Source: Legionella spiritensis
Lineage (GTDB): Bacteria; Pseudomonadota; Gammaproteobacteria; Legionellales; Legionellaceae
Assembly (NCBI RefSeq): GCF_900186965.1
Contig: NZ_LT906457.1
Location: 3,188,501-3,252,500, forward strand
DNA length: 64,000 bases
Direction of reading: 5' to 3'
Shown here in pieces: positions 37,918-46,730 of this stretch. Each line of letters starts with the position of its first letter. Positions within the stretch are counted from its first letter, which is position 1. A model generated the notes under the pieces. That model made no database searches. It was not told the origin of the DNA and saw only the letters and a program-made list of their open reading frames with translations. Both the position numbers and the translations under genes were made by a program.

Positions 37918-40218
37918 ATGAAATTGACATTCAGACTAACTAGAATAATCGTTGTTGTGCTGTTTGTCAGTGCGTTGGCGTTTTATTTTTTCATTCCCAA
38001 ACCACCGTTATTGAACGGCATCAGTTATTCCACCGGGGTTTTTGATGAACAGCGCCGATTGTTGCGTCTTACCTTGAGTCATGACGATCAATACCGTCTT
38101 TACACGCCGCTCGATAATATGGCTTTGCAACTGGTGGAAGCCACCCTGCTGCAGGAAGATCAATATTTTTACCGCCATCCCGGCGTAAACCCTGTCGCCA
38201 TGCTGAAAGCCGCCTGGCAAACGTTTGTCCTCCGATCACGCCGCATCGGGGCATCCACCATTACCATGCAGGTGGCCCGTATGCGCTTTAAAATTCATTC
38301 CAGAACCCTGACCGGCAAGGTAGCGCAAATACTGCGGGCTTTGCAGCTTGAGAGACACTACAGCAAGAAAGAACTGTTGGAAGCCTATTTAAATCTCGCG
38401 CCCTACGGCCATAACATTGAAGGAATCGGCGCCGCGAGCCTGGTCTATTTTAATAAACCCGCGGAAAAACTGACTTTGCCCGAAGCGCTGGCGCTTGCTG
38501 TCATCCCCCAAAATCCCGGACGGCGAACGCCGGACAATCATCAACTGCAACCCATTCGCGACAAACTGTTTCAACGATGGCTGCGTATTCATCCGGACGA
38601 TGAAAATCAGCAAGCCGCCATGAACCTGCCTTTGGCCATGCGGTCTATGCGGCAATTGCCTTTTAAAGCGCCGCATTTCGTCAACGACGTACTCAGCCGC
38701 CATCCTGATCAAAAAACCATACTGACCACCCTCGACGGTCGTCTGCAACGCCTGGTGGAACGTGTTTCCCGACGATATCTGGCCAGAACCGCCTCCCTGG
38801 GCGCAAACAACGCCGCCATCATGCTGGTTGATACCCGGACCATGGGTATCAAAGCCTTAACCGGCTCGGCCAGTTTCTTCAATACGGCCATCGACGGCCA
38901 AATCAACGGCACCGACATCAAACGTTCCCCCGGCTCGACTTTAAAACCATTTATCTATGCTCTGGCTCTGGATCAGGGGCTGATTCATCCGGCAACCGTT
39001 TTAAAAGACGTTCCGCACCGTTTTGGCAGTTACAATCCGGAAAATTTTGATTACGACTTTATGGGTCCTGTCAAGGCAAAAGACGCCCTGATCCTGAGCC
39101 GCAATATTCCGGCCGTTGATCTGGCCAACCAGCTCACCAACCCCACGTTGTATGAATTCCTTGAAGACGCCCGGGTCAGTTCGTTAAAACCCGCTTCCTA
39201 TTATGGCCTGGCCTTGAGTCTGGGCGGCGCCGAATTGAGTATGAAAGAATTGACAACCCTGTACGCCACCCTGGTCAACGACGGTGTCTGGCATGAGTTG
39301 CGGTTGACGCAGGATGCAAAACGCGACGCCGGAAAACGTCTGTTAAGTCCGGAAGCCAGTTTTCTGGTTCTGGATATGCTTAAGGATACCCCGGGATTAC
39401 AACCGGGGATCCAACGGCACGCCCTGCCTGTTGCCTGGAAAACCGGGACCTCGTCCGGTTATCGCGACGCCTGGTCGGCAGGCGCATTCGGCCCTTACGT
39501 CCTGGCCGTATGGATAGGCCATTTCAATAATCAGGGAAATCCCGCTTTTGTCGGTAAAAACATTGCCGCCCCGTTATTTTTTGAGATTGTGGAAGCGATG
39601 AACCATGAACTTGGCCCCATCCCGAGACTGGAAAAATACCCGCAAACCATGAATCTGACTCAAGTCCGTGTCTGCAAGGCTTCTGGCATGTTACCGACAC
39701 GTTTTTGTCAGGATACCGAACTGACCTGGTTCATTCCCGGTAAATCGCCCATAACAACGGACACCATTTACCGGGAAGTGGCCATAGACAGCACCACCGG
39801 CCTGCGCACCTGCCATATTAATGAACAGTCGCGTTTTGAGATTTTTGAATTCTGGCCGTCCGATTTACTGGCCACTTTCCGGCAAGCCGGTATTCAGCGC
39901 CGCTCGCCCCCTCCCTACGAACCCGGATGCGGGCGCATCGCCATGACCGGGCTGATACCGCAAATCACCTCGCCGCATCATGAATTACAATACATCGTAC
40001 GCGCCCATGCGCTGCAAAAGACCCGCATCCCGCTGACGGCGGTTGCGGACGCTGATGTCTCGCATCTTTACTGGTTCATTAATGGTCGTTATCTGGCCAA
40101 AACCCGCCGCGACCAACCGTACTGGTGGAAGGCGAAACCCGGACATTACATCGTACGTGTCGTGGATGAGCATGGATTAGCCAATACCCGGGAGATCATC
40201 GTTTCCGTGGCGGACTAG
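37918..40218 (+). CDS. pbpC: Penicillin-binding protein 1C
   Basis: A bifunctional class A PBP. A membrane anchor (LTRIIVVVLFVSALAFYFFI) is followed by a GT51 glycosyltransferase domain (LLQEDQYFYRHPGVN, RRIGASTITMQVARM). The transpeptidase domain has SPGSTLKPF (active Ser and Lys), SRN and KTGTSSGYRDAW. The C-terminal domain is of the PBP1C type (GRIAMTGLIPQITSP onward). I chose the ATG at 37918, with AAAGGG upstream, over an ATG 7 codons earlier; this gives 766 aa. It is divergently transcribed from the alpha-2-macroglobulin gene. Its 3' end abuts a MITE. Confidence 0.94.
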   Translation: MKLTFRLTRIIVVVLFVSALAFYFFIPKPPLLNGISYSTGVFDEQRRLLRLTLSHDDQYRLYTPLDNMALQLVEATLLQEDQYFYRHPGVNPVAMLKAAWQTFVLRSRRIGASTITMQVARMRFKIHSRTLTGKVAQILRALQLERHYSKKELLEAYLNLAPYGHNIEGIGAASLVYFNKPAEKLTLPEALALAVIPQNPGRRTPDNHQLQPIRDKLFQRWLRIHPDDENQQAAMNLPLAMRSMRQLPFKAPHFVNDVLSRHPDQKTILTTLDGRLQRLVERVSRRYLARTASLGANNAAIMLVDTRTMGIKALTGSASFFNTAIDGQINGTDIKRSPGSTLKPFIYALALDQGLIHPATVLKDVPHRFGSYNPENFDYDFMGPVKAKDALILSRNIPAVDLANQLTNPTLYEFLEDARVSSLKPASYYGLALSLGGAELSMKELTTLYATLVNDGVWHELRLTQDAKRDAGKRLLSPEASFLVLDMLKDTPGLQPGIQRHALPVAWKTGTSSGYRDAWSAGAFGPYVLAVWIGHFNNQGNPAFVGKNIAAPLFFEIVEAMNHELGPIPRLEKYPQTMNLTQVRVCKASGMLPTRFCQDTELTWFIPGKSPITTDTIYREVAIDSTTGLRTCHINEQSRFEIFEFWPSDLLATFRQAGIQRRSPPPYEPGCGRIAMTGLIPQITSPHHELQYIVRAHALQKTRIPLTAVADADVSHLYWFINGRYLAKTRRDQPYWWKAKPGHYIVRVVDEHGLANTREIIVSVAD

Positions 40219-40238
40219 GTTCTGGGGTACGGCAAAAC

Positions 40239-40415
40239 CTAGTACCACTTCCATTTAGTTTTGACAGGTTGGCTTGCACAGAGTGTTTGTCTTTTTGTCA
40301 TCCCCGCGAAGGCGGGGATCCATACTGAATCAAGCACTGAGCCACATCAGGAATGGTTTCCCGCCTTCGCGGGAATGACAGTTAACTTGTCAAAACTAAA
40401 TGGAAACAGTACTAG
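40239..40415. repeat. MITE-like element with 31-bp terminal inverted repeats
   Basis: The ends CTAGTAC...TTTAGTTTTGACA (from 40239) and its inverse (to 40415) match over about 31 bp with four mismatches. Inside is the common proteobacterial palindrome (TCCCCGCGAAGGCGGGGA at the left and TTCCCGCCTTCGCGGGAA at the right). No coding capacity of its own. The right end supplies the last codons of the downstream O-antigen-ligase-like gene. Confidence 0.88.
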
Positions 40416-41606
40416 CCCTTCCCCGAGACATAAGGCCATTAAAGCCAGAAAGAAATAGCCGCTGCTGGAATAAAAAAGCAACGAATCTGAAAAACCGCCA
40501 ATGACAAACGGTACCAGTAACGCCACGGCGATGGGTTTCATATCGCGTAAACGCCGGCTGGCGAGATAAAGCGTGGCCAGCAGAACCAGATAGGCGACGA
40601 CGCCGACAAGCCCGTATTCCGCCGCAATCAGCCAATACTGGTTATGCGGTTCGTTAAGTCGTTTGCCCCAGGCAGGCACCGGCTGGCGTTGCTCAAAATA
40701 ATAGGCGAAACTGCCAGTGCCATGGCCAATCACCGGACTTTCCCGAAACAGTTGCCAGGAAAACTGCTGAAACTGCAAACGAAAGCCCACCGACGTGCTT
40801 TTGTCACCTTGCTGAAAATGCTGCAGATTATCCACAATGCCATACAAACCCTGCTGCATACGCGGACTATAGTGCATCGCCAAAGTCAGCGCCAGCCCGG
40901 CGGCAAGCAACCCCGCAACCAGTTGTTTCCTGTTTAAGACGTGTACCATGAGCAGGAAAAGCAGGAGAAAATAAACAATGTATCCGGTTCTGCCGAGACT
41001 CAGGAAGAGAATCTGATAACTGAACAACAGAAACATTGCGAGATAGGCCATGCGCCATCGCGGCCGCGTTATGGCATAATACCCGGCGAGGTAGCTGGCA
41101 AACGCCATCATATGGCCGGTCATAATGTAATTACGGAATACGTAACCCGGGATATCGTTATGCAGTGATCCAAGGCTAATGGTTTTGGCCACCGCCACCA
41201 GACAGGTCAGCAACATGGCACCCAGAAAGGCGTGCAAGCCCCAGTGCCTCGTGCGCGGATGAACAAATCCCAGGGTTAATACAGGCAGCCAGAGCAATTT
41301 GCTGTATTTTTTGATGACCAGAAATTCTCCGGACCAGCTTGCCGGACTCCACAAACACCCCATGATCACCAGCAATAAGAAACCGGCCAGGGCCATCACC
41401 CAGGGTTGTTTCAGCAAGTAACGAAATGAATCCACGGGCCATTTGCTCGCCAGCAACAGCACTACGGCAACCACAAAGGTAATACTCTGAGCCGTATTGC
41501 TTAAGGGAATGGCAAATAAAAATGCGCTTAACGCCAGTGCCAGCACGGTTTCATTTTGAATCCGGCGATGTTTCAGCCAGGTTCCTTCGGCAAGATTGAT
41601 CCACAT
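40347..41606 (-). CDS. O-antigen ligase/polymerase-like membrane protein, 3' end replaced by a MITE
   Basis: A 419-aa polytopic membrane protein with about ten hydrophobic segments. It has the large periplasmic loop of the Wzy_C/WaaL family (HGTGSFAYYFEQ, NEPHNQYWLIAAEYGLVG). It probably transfers O-antigen to lipid A-core or polymerises glycans at the inner membrane. Its last ~22 residues, ending VIPAKAGNHS, are read from the MITE at 40239-40415. The natural C-terminus has therefore been replaced. The tail is short and after the last membrane helix, so function may survive. Which substrate it ligates cannot be told. Confidence 0.85.
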   Translation of the reverse strand: MWINLAEGTWLKHRRIQNETVLALALSAFLFAIPLSNTAQSITFVVAVVLLLASKWPVDSFRYLLKQPWVMALAGFLLLVIMGCLWSPASWSGEFLVIKKYSKLLWLPVLTLGFVHPRTRHWGLHAFLGAMLLTCLVAVAKTISLGSLHNDIPGYVFRNYIMTGHMMAFASYLAGYYAITRPRWRMAYLAMFLLFSYQILFLSLGRTGYIVYFLLLFLLMVHVLNRKQLVAGLLAAGLALTLAMHYSPRMQQGLYGIVDNLQHFQQGDKSTSVGFRLQFQQFSWQLFRESPVIGHGTGSFAYYFEQRQPVPAWGKRLNEPHNQYWLIAAEYGLVGVVAYLVLLATLYLASRRLRDMKPIAVALLVPFVIGGFSDSLLFYSSSGYFFLALMALCLGEGLVLFPFSFDKLTVIPAKAGNHS

Positions 41607-41717
41607 GACGCTCTCTGTATAAATCGATAATTCCGGTGAAAAGCATTGTACTGCACCGCTCCAGGAATGGCATCTTTTTTAGAGGGTGTTTTTTCCATGC
41701 CGGACAAACGCAGCGTG

Positions 41718-41753
41718 AACCCGCAATAGCCCGCAGGCCTCCTTACGGGCTAC
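41718..41753. repeat. REP-like dispersed element, partial copy B
   Basis: A 36-bp half element in inverted orientation, AACCCGCAATAGCCC...TTACGGGCTAC. It matches the left half of copy A at 15217 with few differences. It lies in the 243-bp divergent gap between the O-antigen-ligase-like gene and the small gene at 41850. Confidence 0.7.
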
Positions 41754-41849
41754 AAAATAGTTTAAATTCAAAAAATAAGCTGAAAACTGGATAATTGCCA
41801 ATCTTGCACTATTCTTTATCAGGAAGACTGAAAAAAAGGAGACCCTAAA

Positions 41850-41999
41850 ATGAACGAACCCGAAGCACGCCCGCAAGAACAGGACGATACGATTCGAGCA
41901 TTGGAGCCGCAGGAAAAAACCCATACCCGTCAACCGGACTTTCATGGCGACATTGATTTTGACGAAGAAGAATTCATTTGTATACGCTCAACGAATTAA
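41850..41999 (+). CDS. Small acidic 49-aa protein, possibly a frameshifted gene start
   Basis: The frame starts ATG at 41850 with an excellent AAAGGAG ribosome-binding site about 7 nt upstream. It encodes MNEPEARPQEQDDTIRAL and ends DEEEFICIRSTN. No family recognised. In the next frame (+1), overlapping its end, an open frame runs to 42153 and reads ...KQEFIVIKPVNLDTLVSRLG, which looks like genuine protein. The two may be halves of one ~100-aa gene broken by a single-base change or joined by frameshifting. It lies just upstream of the 694-aa effector-like gene. Confidence 0.5.
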   Translation: MNEPEARPQEQDDTIRALEPQEKTHTRQPDFHGDIDFDEEEFICIRSTN

Positions 42000-42153
42000 T
42001 CATTCCGTTTTCCCGGCTACAAGCGTTAAGCCTGTAAAACAAGAATTTATCGTTATAAAACCGGTTAACCTTGATACACTGGTTTCAAGGTTAGGCCAGG
42101 TTAAACCCGATTACAAACCAGTGCCTGCCATAAAACAAAACGACCTCCAATGA
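41944..42153 (+). other. Overlapping +1 frame, likely continuation of the small gene
   Basis: This open frame overlaps the end of the 41850 gene in the +1 frame and continues 154 bases past its stop. Its second half (FPATSVKPVKQEF, IVIKPVNLDTLVSRLG, PVPAIKQNDLQ) has a normal protein-like composition. The first ~15 codons duplicate sequence already coded in the other frame. I do not see a ribosome-binding site for the ATG at 41944, so independent translation is unlikely. Confidence 0.35.
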
Positions 42154-42175
42154 AAACGAGCAACACCACTAATAT

Positions 42176-42204
42176 TTGACAAGAAACCCTATTTTCTGTA
42201 TTAT
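42176..42204 (+). promoter_or_regulatory. Sigma-70 promoter of the 694-aa effector-like gene
   Basis: A perfect -35 TTGACA (42176-42181), a 17-nt spacer, and TATTAT (42199-42204). Transcription would start near 42211, which supports the ATG at 42240 rather than the earlier in-frame start at 42207. Confidence 0.65.
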
Positions 42205-42239
42205 ATTTGCTCTTTTTGTATTTTTTAAGTTGTAATAAA

Positions 42240-44324
42240 ATGTTAGTTTATTTTGAAGGTATAGAGTATAAAGGCAAACCGTTGGTCTGGGAACTTCATA
42301 AAAACAAGGCAACCTGCCTGTTTCAAGTTGCAGGCAGCGACGAAAAGCTTGATCCTGAAGCAGTATTGGAAAGTTTAACTGGACAGGCTTTACCGGGCGT
42401 CAGGATACGAATCAAAAAAAATTCCGCCACCATTCGCCATGCCTCAAAATACTCCCCAGTTCTTATCGAAGACCATCCTGAAGTCAAGAATACATTATCA
42501 CTATCGAAAAGCAGTCAGGAGTTATCTTCCGTTGAACCCCGTACAAGTTCTTCAAAACTGCAAACTCTGAAACGCACCTTAAGCAACAGTAGTTTCAGCC
42601 TGTTTAAGGATAATAAGGATAAGATTACATCTTCGCCCAGAAGTCCCCGATCCACAGAAAAAACACAATCGGGATCCGCCACAACATTGCCTGATTCCGA
42701 TTCCGAAGGCGCCTCCGACCGTGATGAAAAAGAGATTTCCGTGCGCTCCTTGCTCGATAAATATAAAGAATACGAAGAAGGAAAAATCAAGAAAAGAAGA
42801 GCGTATTCATCCGTGGCGCTGCTAGACTTGTTTGACGAGGGAATGGATGCCACGAAATGGCGAGACACCATTGCTGTTCGCGACAAGTTTTCGGAAGTAT
42901 CCGGTAACGATTTGAAACGCCTCGGTGCCACCGTGCATACGCACAATTCTTTATTGAAGGTGCTGCAACTGGAAATTGGCCAAACCTACTATCCGTTGAG
43001 AAACGAGTTGCTCGACCAGGTTGAGGCATTGCTAACCGGGATTTTAAATCCAATCTATCAGGAATGGATTGAACATCACCCCATTGAGCAGCGCCCATAT
43101 TTTTATTCCTATATGCAAAAAGCCGTACAGGAAATCATGGTAGCCAATCCCGAATTGTCACGCCTCCCTACGGAGTATGAGCAACTTTCCGAAGAAGCTT
43201 ATAAGAAACAATTCGACAATAATGACGCACGATTTGAATTTATGAACCATAAAGCCCTGCTTCTGCGCGCGGAAGGAAAGATGCCGCTATTCATGGCATT
43301 GACTCATCCGGACTATCCCGTGCATGCGGGTGTCGCCGACGTACCTGAATCATCAATAAAATATGCGTTGCGTACCTATAAAAACATCTTGCCACTATAC
43401 AATCATCTGGTATCCCAGTCTTTTATCAAAGAGAGTTACCGTGACCGGTTACAAACCATGCACAACTTTGTGACAACAATCAAAATGCTTCTTGAATACG
43501 ACAAATCCGTACAAGTTCTTTTCAAGAGCCTTGAAAAAGAACCAATGCGTCAACTCTCGTTTAAAGATCTATTAAAGGATAAAACCGTCCATGAACGCGT
43601 TAAAGTAAGTACCAACCTCATTGACAGACACCTGACAGGGCTGCTCGTACATTCCTTTAAAGAAAATCTGGCGGCAGAAGGACCGGAGCTCAGTGCCGAC
43701 ATTCAACGCCGACTCCGAACCTTTCATGAAACCATGACCCAAATTATGCACGCCGACAGGAACGCCGAGATACAAAGAAACCACTTGCAGGGCAGACTCG
43801 AACAGAAAGTACCGGTTATTCATGATTATCATTCCTTCCGTCACTTCATCGAAACCATCCTTACCGGGGAGGGTGCCTCCGATAAAAAATCCAGACGGCA
43901 TGGCCAGTTAGCGGCTCTGGTAGAAACCATCACCACCGCCACCATCAAAGCCATTGCCATTTCTTACAAGGATTCCAGGGAAAAATCCAATGTAGAGCGC
44001 ATACGAAACACGGATACGGATTTTTATCTAAGTACGGAATGGGAAGGAAAGATTCGCAATACACTCGATGAACTGGAAAGGAAGCGCTCTTCCCTGACCC
44101 AATTGAGAGAGCAACCGGACAAGGAAAAAATTGTCAACCCTGTTGTGGCTGAAATCGCCGGGGAAATAGCAAAATTTGTCATCGAGGCTTCCGAAGAACA
44201 CGATGCAAAACTGAACCTTGAAAAAGAAAGGCAAGCCGCTTTAGCTAAAGAGAAAGAACGAAGCATTGATGAAGGCCGCTCCGATGCTCCAGGGCCGTCT
44301 TCGTCCTCCGGCATGGGCATGTAA
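42240..44324 (+). CDS. Unknown 694-aa protein, effector candidate
   Basis: No domain recognised. The product starts MLVYFEGIEYKGKPLVWEL. Then comes a serine-rich stretch (about residues 95-155, SSKLQTLKRTLSNSSFSLF, then SPRSPRSTEKTQSGS) and a long, mainly helical body. A K/E-rich coiled coil (NLEKERQAALAKEKERSIDE) precedes the flexible tail GPSSSSGMGM. There is no signal peptide or membrane segment. It has its own strong promoter and terminator, so it is monocistronic. Size, low-complexity N-terminal region and coiled coil fit Legionella translocated proteins. No PmrA box is present. Function unknown. Confidence 0.65.
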   Translation: MLVYFEGIEYKGKPLVWELHKNKATCLFQVAGSDEKLDPEAVLESLTGQALPGVRIRIKKNSATIRHASKYSPVLIEDHPEVKNTLSLSKSSQELSSVEPRTSSSKLQTLKRTLSNSSFSLFKDNKDKITSSPRSPRSTEKTQSGSATTLPDSDSEGASDRDEKEISVRSLLDKYKEYEEGKIKKRRAYSSVALLDLFDEGMDATKWRDTIAVRDKFSEVSGNDLKRLGATVHTHNSLLKVLQLEIGQTYYPLRNELLDQVEALLTGILNPIYQEWIEHHPIEQRPYFYSYMQKAVQEIMVANPELSRLPTEYEQLSEEAYKKQFDNNDARFEFMNHKALLLRAEGKMPLFMALTHPDYPVHAGVADVPESSIKYALRTYKNILPLYNHLVSQSFIKESYRDRLQTMHNFVTTIKMLLEYDKSVQVLFKSLEKEPMRQLSFKDLLKDKTVHERVKVSTNLIDRHLTGLLVHSFKENLAAEGPELSADIQRRLRTFHETMTQIMHADRNAEIQRNHLQGRLEQKVPVIHDYHSFRHFIETILTGEGASDKKSRRHGQLAALVETITTATIKAIAISYKDSREKSNVERIRNTDTDFYLSTEWEGKIRNTLDELERKRSSLTQLREQPDKEKIVNPVVAEIAGEIAKFVIEASEEHDAKLNLEKERQAALAKEKERSIDEGRSDAPGPSSSSGMGM

Positions 44325-44341
44325 TTACGATACAGTTGTCT

Positions 44342-44378
44342 AACGGCGGCCGATATCTTGTATCTGCCGCCGTTTTTT
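44342..44378 (+). terminator. Rho-independent terminator after the 694-aa gene
   Basis: A 9-bp stem, AACGGCGGC (44342-44350) and GCCGCCGTT (44366-44374), with a 15-nt loop. The right arm runs into TTTTTT (44373-44378). It lies 18 bp after the stop codon. Confidence 0.9.
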
Positions 44379-44386
44379 CTGGTCAC

Positions 44387-44830
44387 TTACGTCTGATAAT
44401 CAAGCTGCAATTCCAGAGGCACCACCTCCTGCAGGCGCGCGTAAAGATCGATAATTTCCGTGCAAAACACCTGCTGTTCCTGCCTGTTTTCCCACAAATT
44501 GTATTCAATCCCCTTGCGGAAAGCGATCTGACGCGACAGCGTTTTCAACAACTGGCGATCCAGGCTTGAAAAACCGAGATCCGCGTTTAACTCCACCAGT
44601 TCCTGCAGGTTTTTATGTTGTTTCACCGGCCGGTGATCGTGCAGCAGAAAGGCCTTGAACATCAATTCAAACGCGGTATACATCAGTGACGCAACAGGGG
44701 CCAGCGCGTCACTGATCCCGTAACGGTCTATCTCCACTTCCGCGTCGTTATTGAGCAAATGCTGAGCACAATAGGCATGCTGGGCGGCGATTTTTAACAT
44801 ATCGATCGGGGAGTAATAATGTTTATCCAT
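44387..44830 (-). CDS. HEPN-like 147-aa protein
   Basis: The product from ATG 44830 (GGAATG six nt upstream) is a small helical protein. The block MYTAFELMFKAFLLHDHRP followed by QHKNLQELVEL resembles the core helices of HEPN domains (AxELxxKAxL ... HxLxxL). HEPN proteins include RNases and nucleotide-binding proteins, often paired with nucleotidyltransferases. The RNase-type RxxxxH motif is not obvious here, and no MNT partner is adjacent. It is divergent from dus and has an inverted repeat in its leader. Confidence 0.6.
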   Translation of the reverse strand: MDKHYYSPIDMLKIAAQHAYCAQHLLNNDAEVEIDRYGISDALAPVASLMYTAFELMFKAFLLHDHRPVKQHKNLQELVELNADLGFSSLDRQLLKTLSRQIAFRKGIEYNLWENRQEQQVFCTEIIDLYARLQEVVPLELQLDYQT

Positions 44831-44857
44831 AGTACATTCCATAAGCAAGAAAATAAT

Positions 44858-44893
44858 GTTGTCAGGAATCAGAGTCCAATGACGCCTGACAAC
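44858..44893. promoter_or_regulatory. Inverted repeat between the HEPN-like gene and dus
   Basis: A perfect 9-bp inverted repeat, GTTGTCAGG (44858-44866) and CCTGACAAC (44885-44893), separated by 18 nt. It lies in the 131-bp divergent gap, near the HEPN-like gene start. It may be an operator or an mRNA leader hairpin. Confidence 0.35.
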
Positions 44894-44961
44894 CATGCGC
44901 ACATGATAATAGATGTGTATAATGCAAACAACGTTGATTTTCACTCCCATGATCCGGCCGC

Positions 44962-45933
44962 ATGCGATCTTTTCTAAACAACCCGCTTGCCATAGGTTCG
45001 CTGTCCTTACCGAACCGTCTCATTCAAGGCCCGCTGGCAGGCTTCAGTTGCGCCCCGTTCAGGCAATTATTCCATCGTTTCACCCCACCGGCCTATTGCG
45101 TATCCGAAATGATATCCGCTTACGATCTGGTACATAAACACACGGCGATGTCCCGCTACCTGTATCGCGCTCCGGAAGAAACCATCCTGGGTTACCAGAT
45201 TTCCGGCAACGATCCGAAAGTGATGGCCGACGCGGCTGTGAGGCTTGAAAACTTGTCCGCCGATCTGATCGATATTAATTGCGGCTGTCCCAAACCCAAA
45301 ATTCGCAAAAAAGGAGCCGGGAGCGCCTTGCTGGAGCAACCGCAGTTATTGTACGCCATCGTTGACGCCATACGTCAACGAGTGCGTTGTCCCCTGACGG
45401 TAAAAATCCGTCTGCAAGGTCGTGAGGAAGATATCCGGCTTGCCCAAATAATTGAACAGGCGGGCGCCGATGCCCTGATTGTTCATGGACGGCGCTGGGT
45501 TGATGATTACGATACGCCCTGTGACTTGAAACAAATAGCGCGTATCAGACAGGCTACGTCACTGCCGCTCATCGTCAACGGTGACTTGCAGGACATCACC
45601 GACCTGCAGACCGCGTGGCGTGAGACAGGCTGTGACGCGTTTATGATTGCCAGAGCCGGAACGGGAAAGCCCTGGCTGTATCAGGAACTGTTACATCTTT
45701 CGCCGGCACCGGTGACGCCGCACCTCCAGAAACAGCTTTTTTTGCAGCATCTGCACGGACTGGCAGCACTGGAGAACGAGCATCGGGCGGTGCTGCAAAG
45801 CAAATCACTGGTTCGTTATTACTTCAGAGAACAACGGCAATCCGCCTTCCTCTCCCATTTCTATACACTAAAAAGTCTGCGGGGCATTGAGCAGGCGCTT
45901 GGCATGACGAGAGATGACGGAATACGTATTTGA
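44962..45933 (+). CDS. tRNA-dihydrouridine synthase family protein
   Basis: A 323-aa flavin-dependent tRNA-dihydrouridine synthase that reduces uridines in the D-loop. Family blocks are present: N-terminal FMN loop QGPLAGFSCAPFRQLF, the catalytic-cysteine block DINCGCPKPKIRKKGAGSALL, LTVKIRLQG, ALIVHGRRWVDDYD, and PLIVNGDLQDITDLQ. Which of DusA, DusB or DusC it equals is not clear. The second-shell NGDLQD form and the sequence length fit a divergent Dus. A TATAAT-like -10 lies about 40 nt upstream of the ATG. Confidence 0.88.
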   Translation: MRSFLNNPLAIGSLSLPNRLIQGPLAGFSCAPFRQLFHRFTPPAYCVSEMISAYDLVHKHTAMSRYLYRAPEETILGYQISGNDPKVMADAAVRLENLSADLIDINCGCPKPKIRKKGAGSALLEQPQLLYAIVDAIRQRVRCPLTVKIRLQGREEDIRLAQIIEQAGADALIVHGRRWVDDYDTPCDLKQIARIRQATSLPLIVNGDLQDITDLQTAWRETGCDAFMIARAGTGKPWLYQELLHLSPAPVTPHLQKQLFLQHLHGLAALENEHRAVLQSKSLVRYYFREQRQSAFLSHFYTLKSLRGIEQALGMTRDDGIRI

Positions 45934-45945
45934 ATCACCAACGCT

Positions 45946-46698
45946 TCAGCAGACACTGCGCCCCCCGTCCACATTCAAAATCTGACCGGTAATAAAAGGA
46001 TTGTCGATCAACGCCAGTACCGCCTGGGCGATGTAATCCGGTTGCCCGTGACTCTTTAAAGGCGTGCCGGCAATAATGTGCTCGCGAATGTCCTGGTTTA
46101 AGGCATTCTCATGCTCCGGCCAGAGGATAGCTCCCGGGGCAACCGCGTTCACCCGTACGGTGGGGGCCAATTCCCGGGCCAGCGCCCTGGTCTGCATAGC
46201 CAGTGCCGCCTTGGTCTGGCAGTAGGACGCATACCCTTTCAGAGGCTTTACCGCATGAATATCGGTGATATTAACGATACAGCCTCTTTGTTGACTCAAA
46301 AATGGAAACGCGGCCATGCTCAGTGCAAGCGGCGCCAAAACGTTCACGGCAAACAGTTCCTGATGATCCCGGGCATCCCACTGGTGAAGCTCGGTTCGCC
46401 TAAACAACGACGCGTTATTCACCAGCAGATCCAGGCGGCCGGTCCGGTTTATCACGTCATGAATCAACCGCTCCCCGACATCAGGCTGATTCAGATCCTG
46501 TCGGATAACCAGGGCGCTGTCGGCCCGTAGGTCATTTAACAATTGTGCCAGCTTGTCCGCCTGAGTGTGCGAGTGGTGACAATGAATCACAACCTTGTAA
46601 CCACTTTTATGCAATATCTGCACAATAGCCGCGCCTATCCGTCTTGCCGATCCCGTGACTAAGGCCACTGGAATTGCTTGTTTATTGTTCTGATTCAA
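45946..46698 (-). CDS. Short-chain dehydrogenase, pteridine-reductase-like
   Basis: A 250-aa SDR with the nucleotide motif VTGSARRIGAAIV. The TGxxxRxG variant is typical of PTR1/FolM pteridine reductases, rather than TGxxxGIG. Also present are NNAS, the catalytic YxxxK in YASYCQTKAAL, and the C-terminal NVDGGRSVC. It is divergent from the methyltransferase and pterin synthase genes, which strengthens a role in reducing dihydro- to tetrahydropterin or folate. Convergent with dus, 12 bp apart. Generic SDR activity cannot be excluded. Confidence 0.82.
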   Translation of the reverse strand: MNQNNKQAIPVALVTGSARRIGAAIVQILHKSGYKVVIHCHHSHTQADKLAQLLNDLRADSALVIRQDLNQPDVGERLIHDVINRTGRLDLLVNNASLFRRTELHQWDARDHQELFAVNVLAPLALSMAAFPFLSQQRGCIVNITDIHAVKPLKGYASYCQTKAALAMQTRALARELAPTVRVNAVAPGAILWPEHENALNQDIREHIIAGTPLKSHGQPDYIAQAVLALIDNPFITGQILNVDGGRSVC

Positions 46699-46730
46699 GG
46701 TATGTTCCCCGTATTTATCCTATCCAACGC

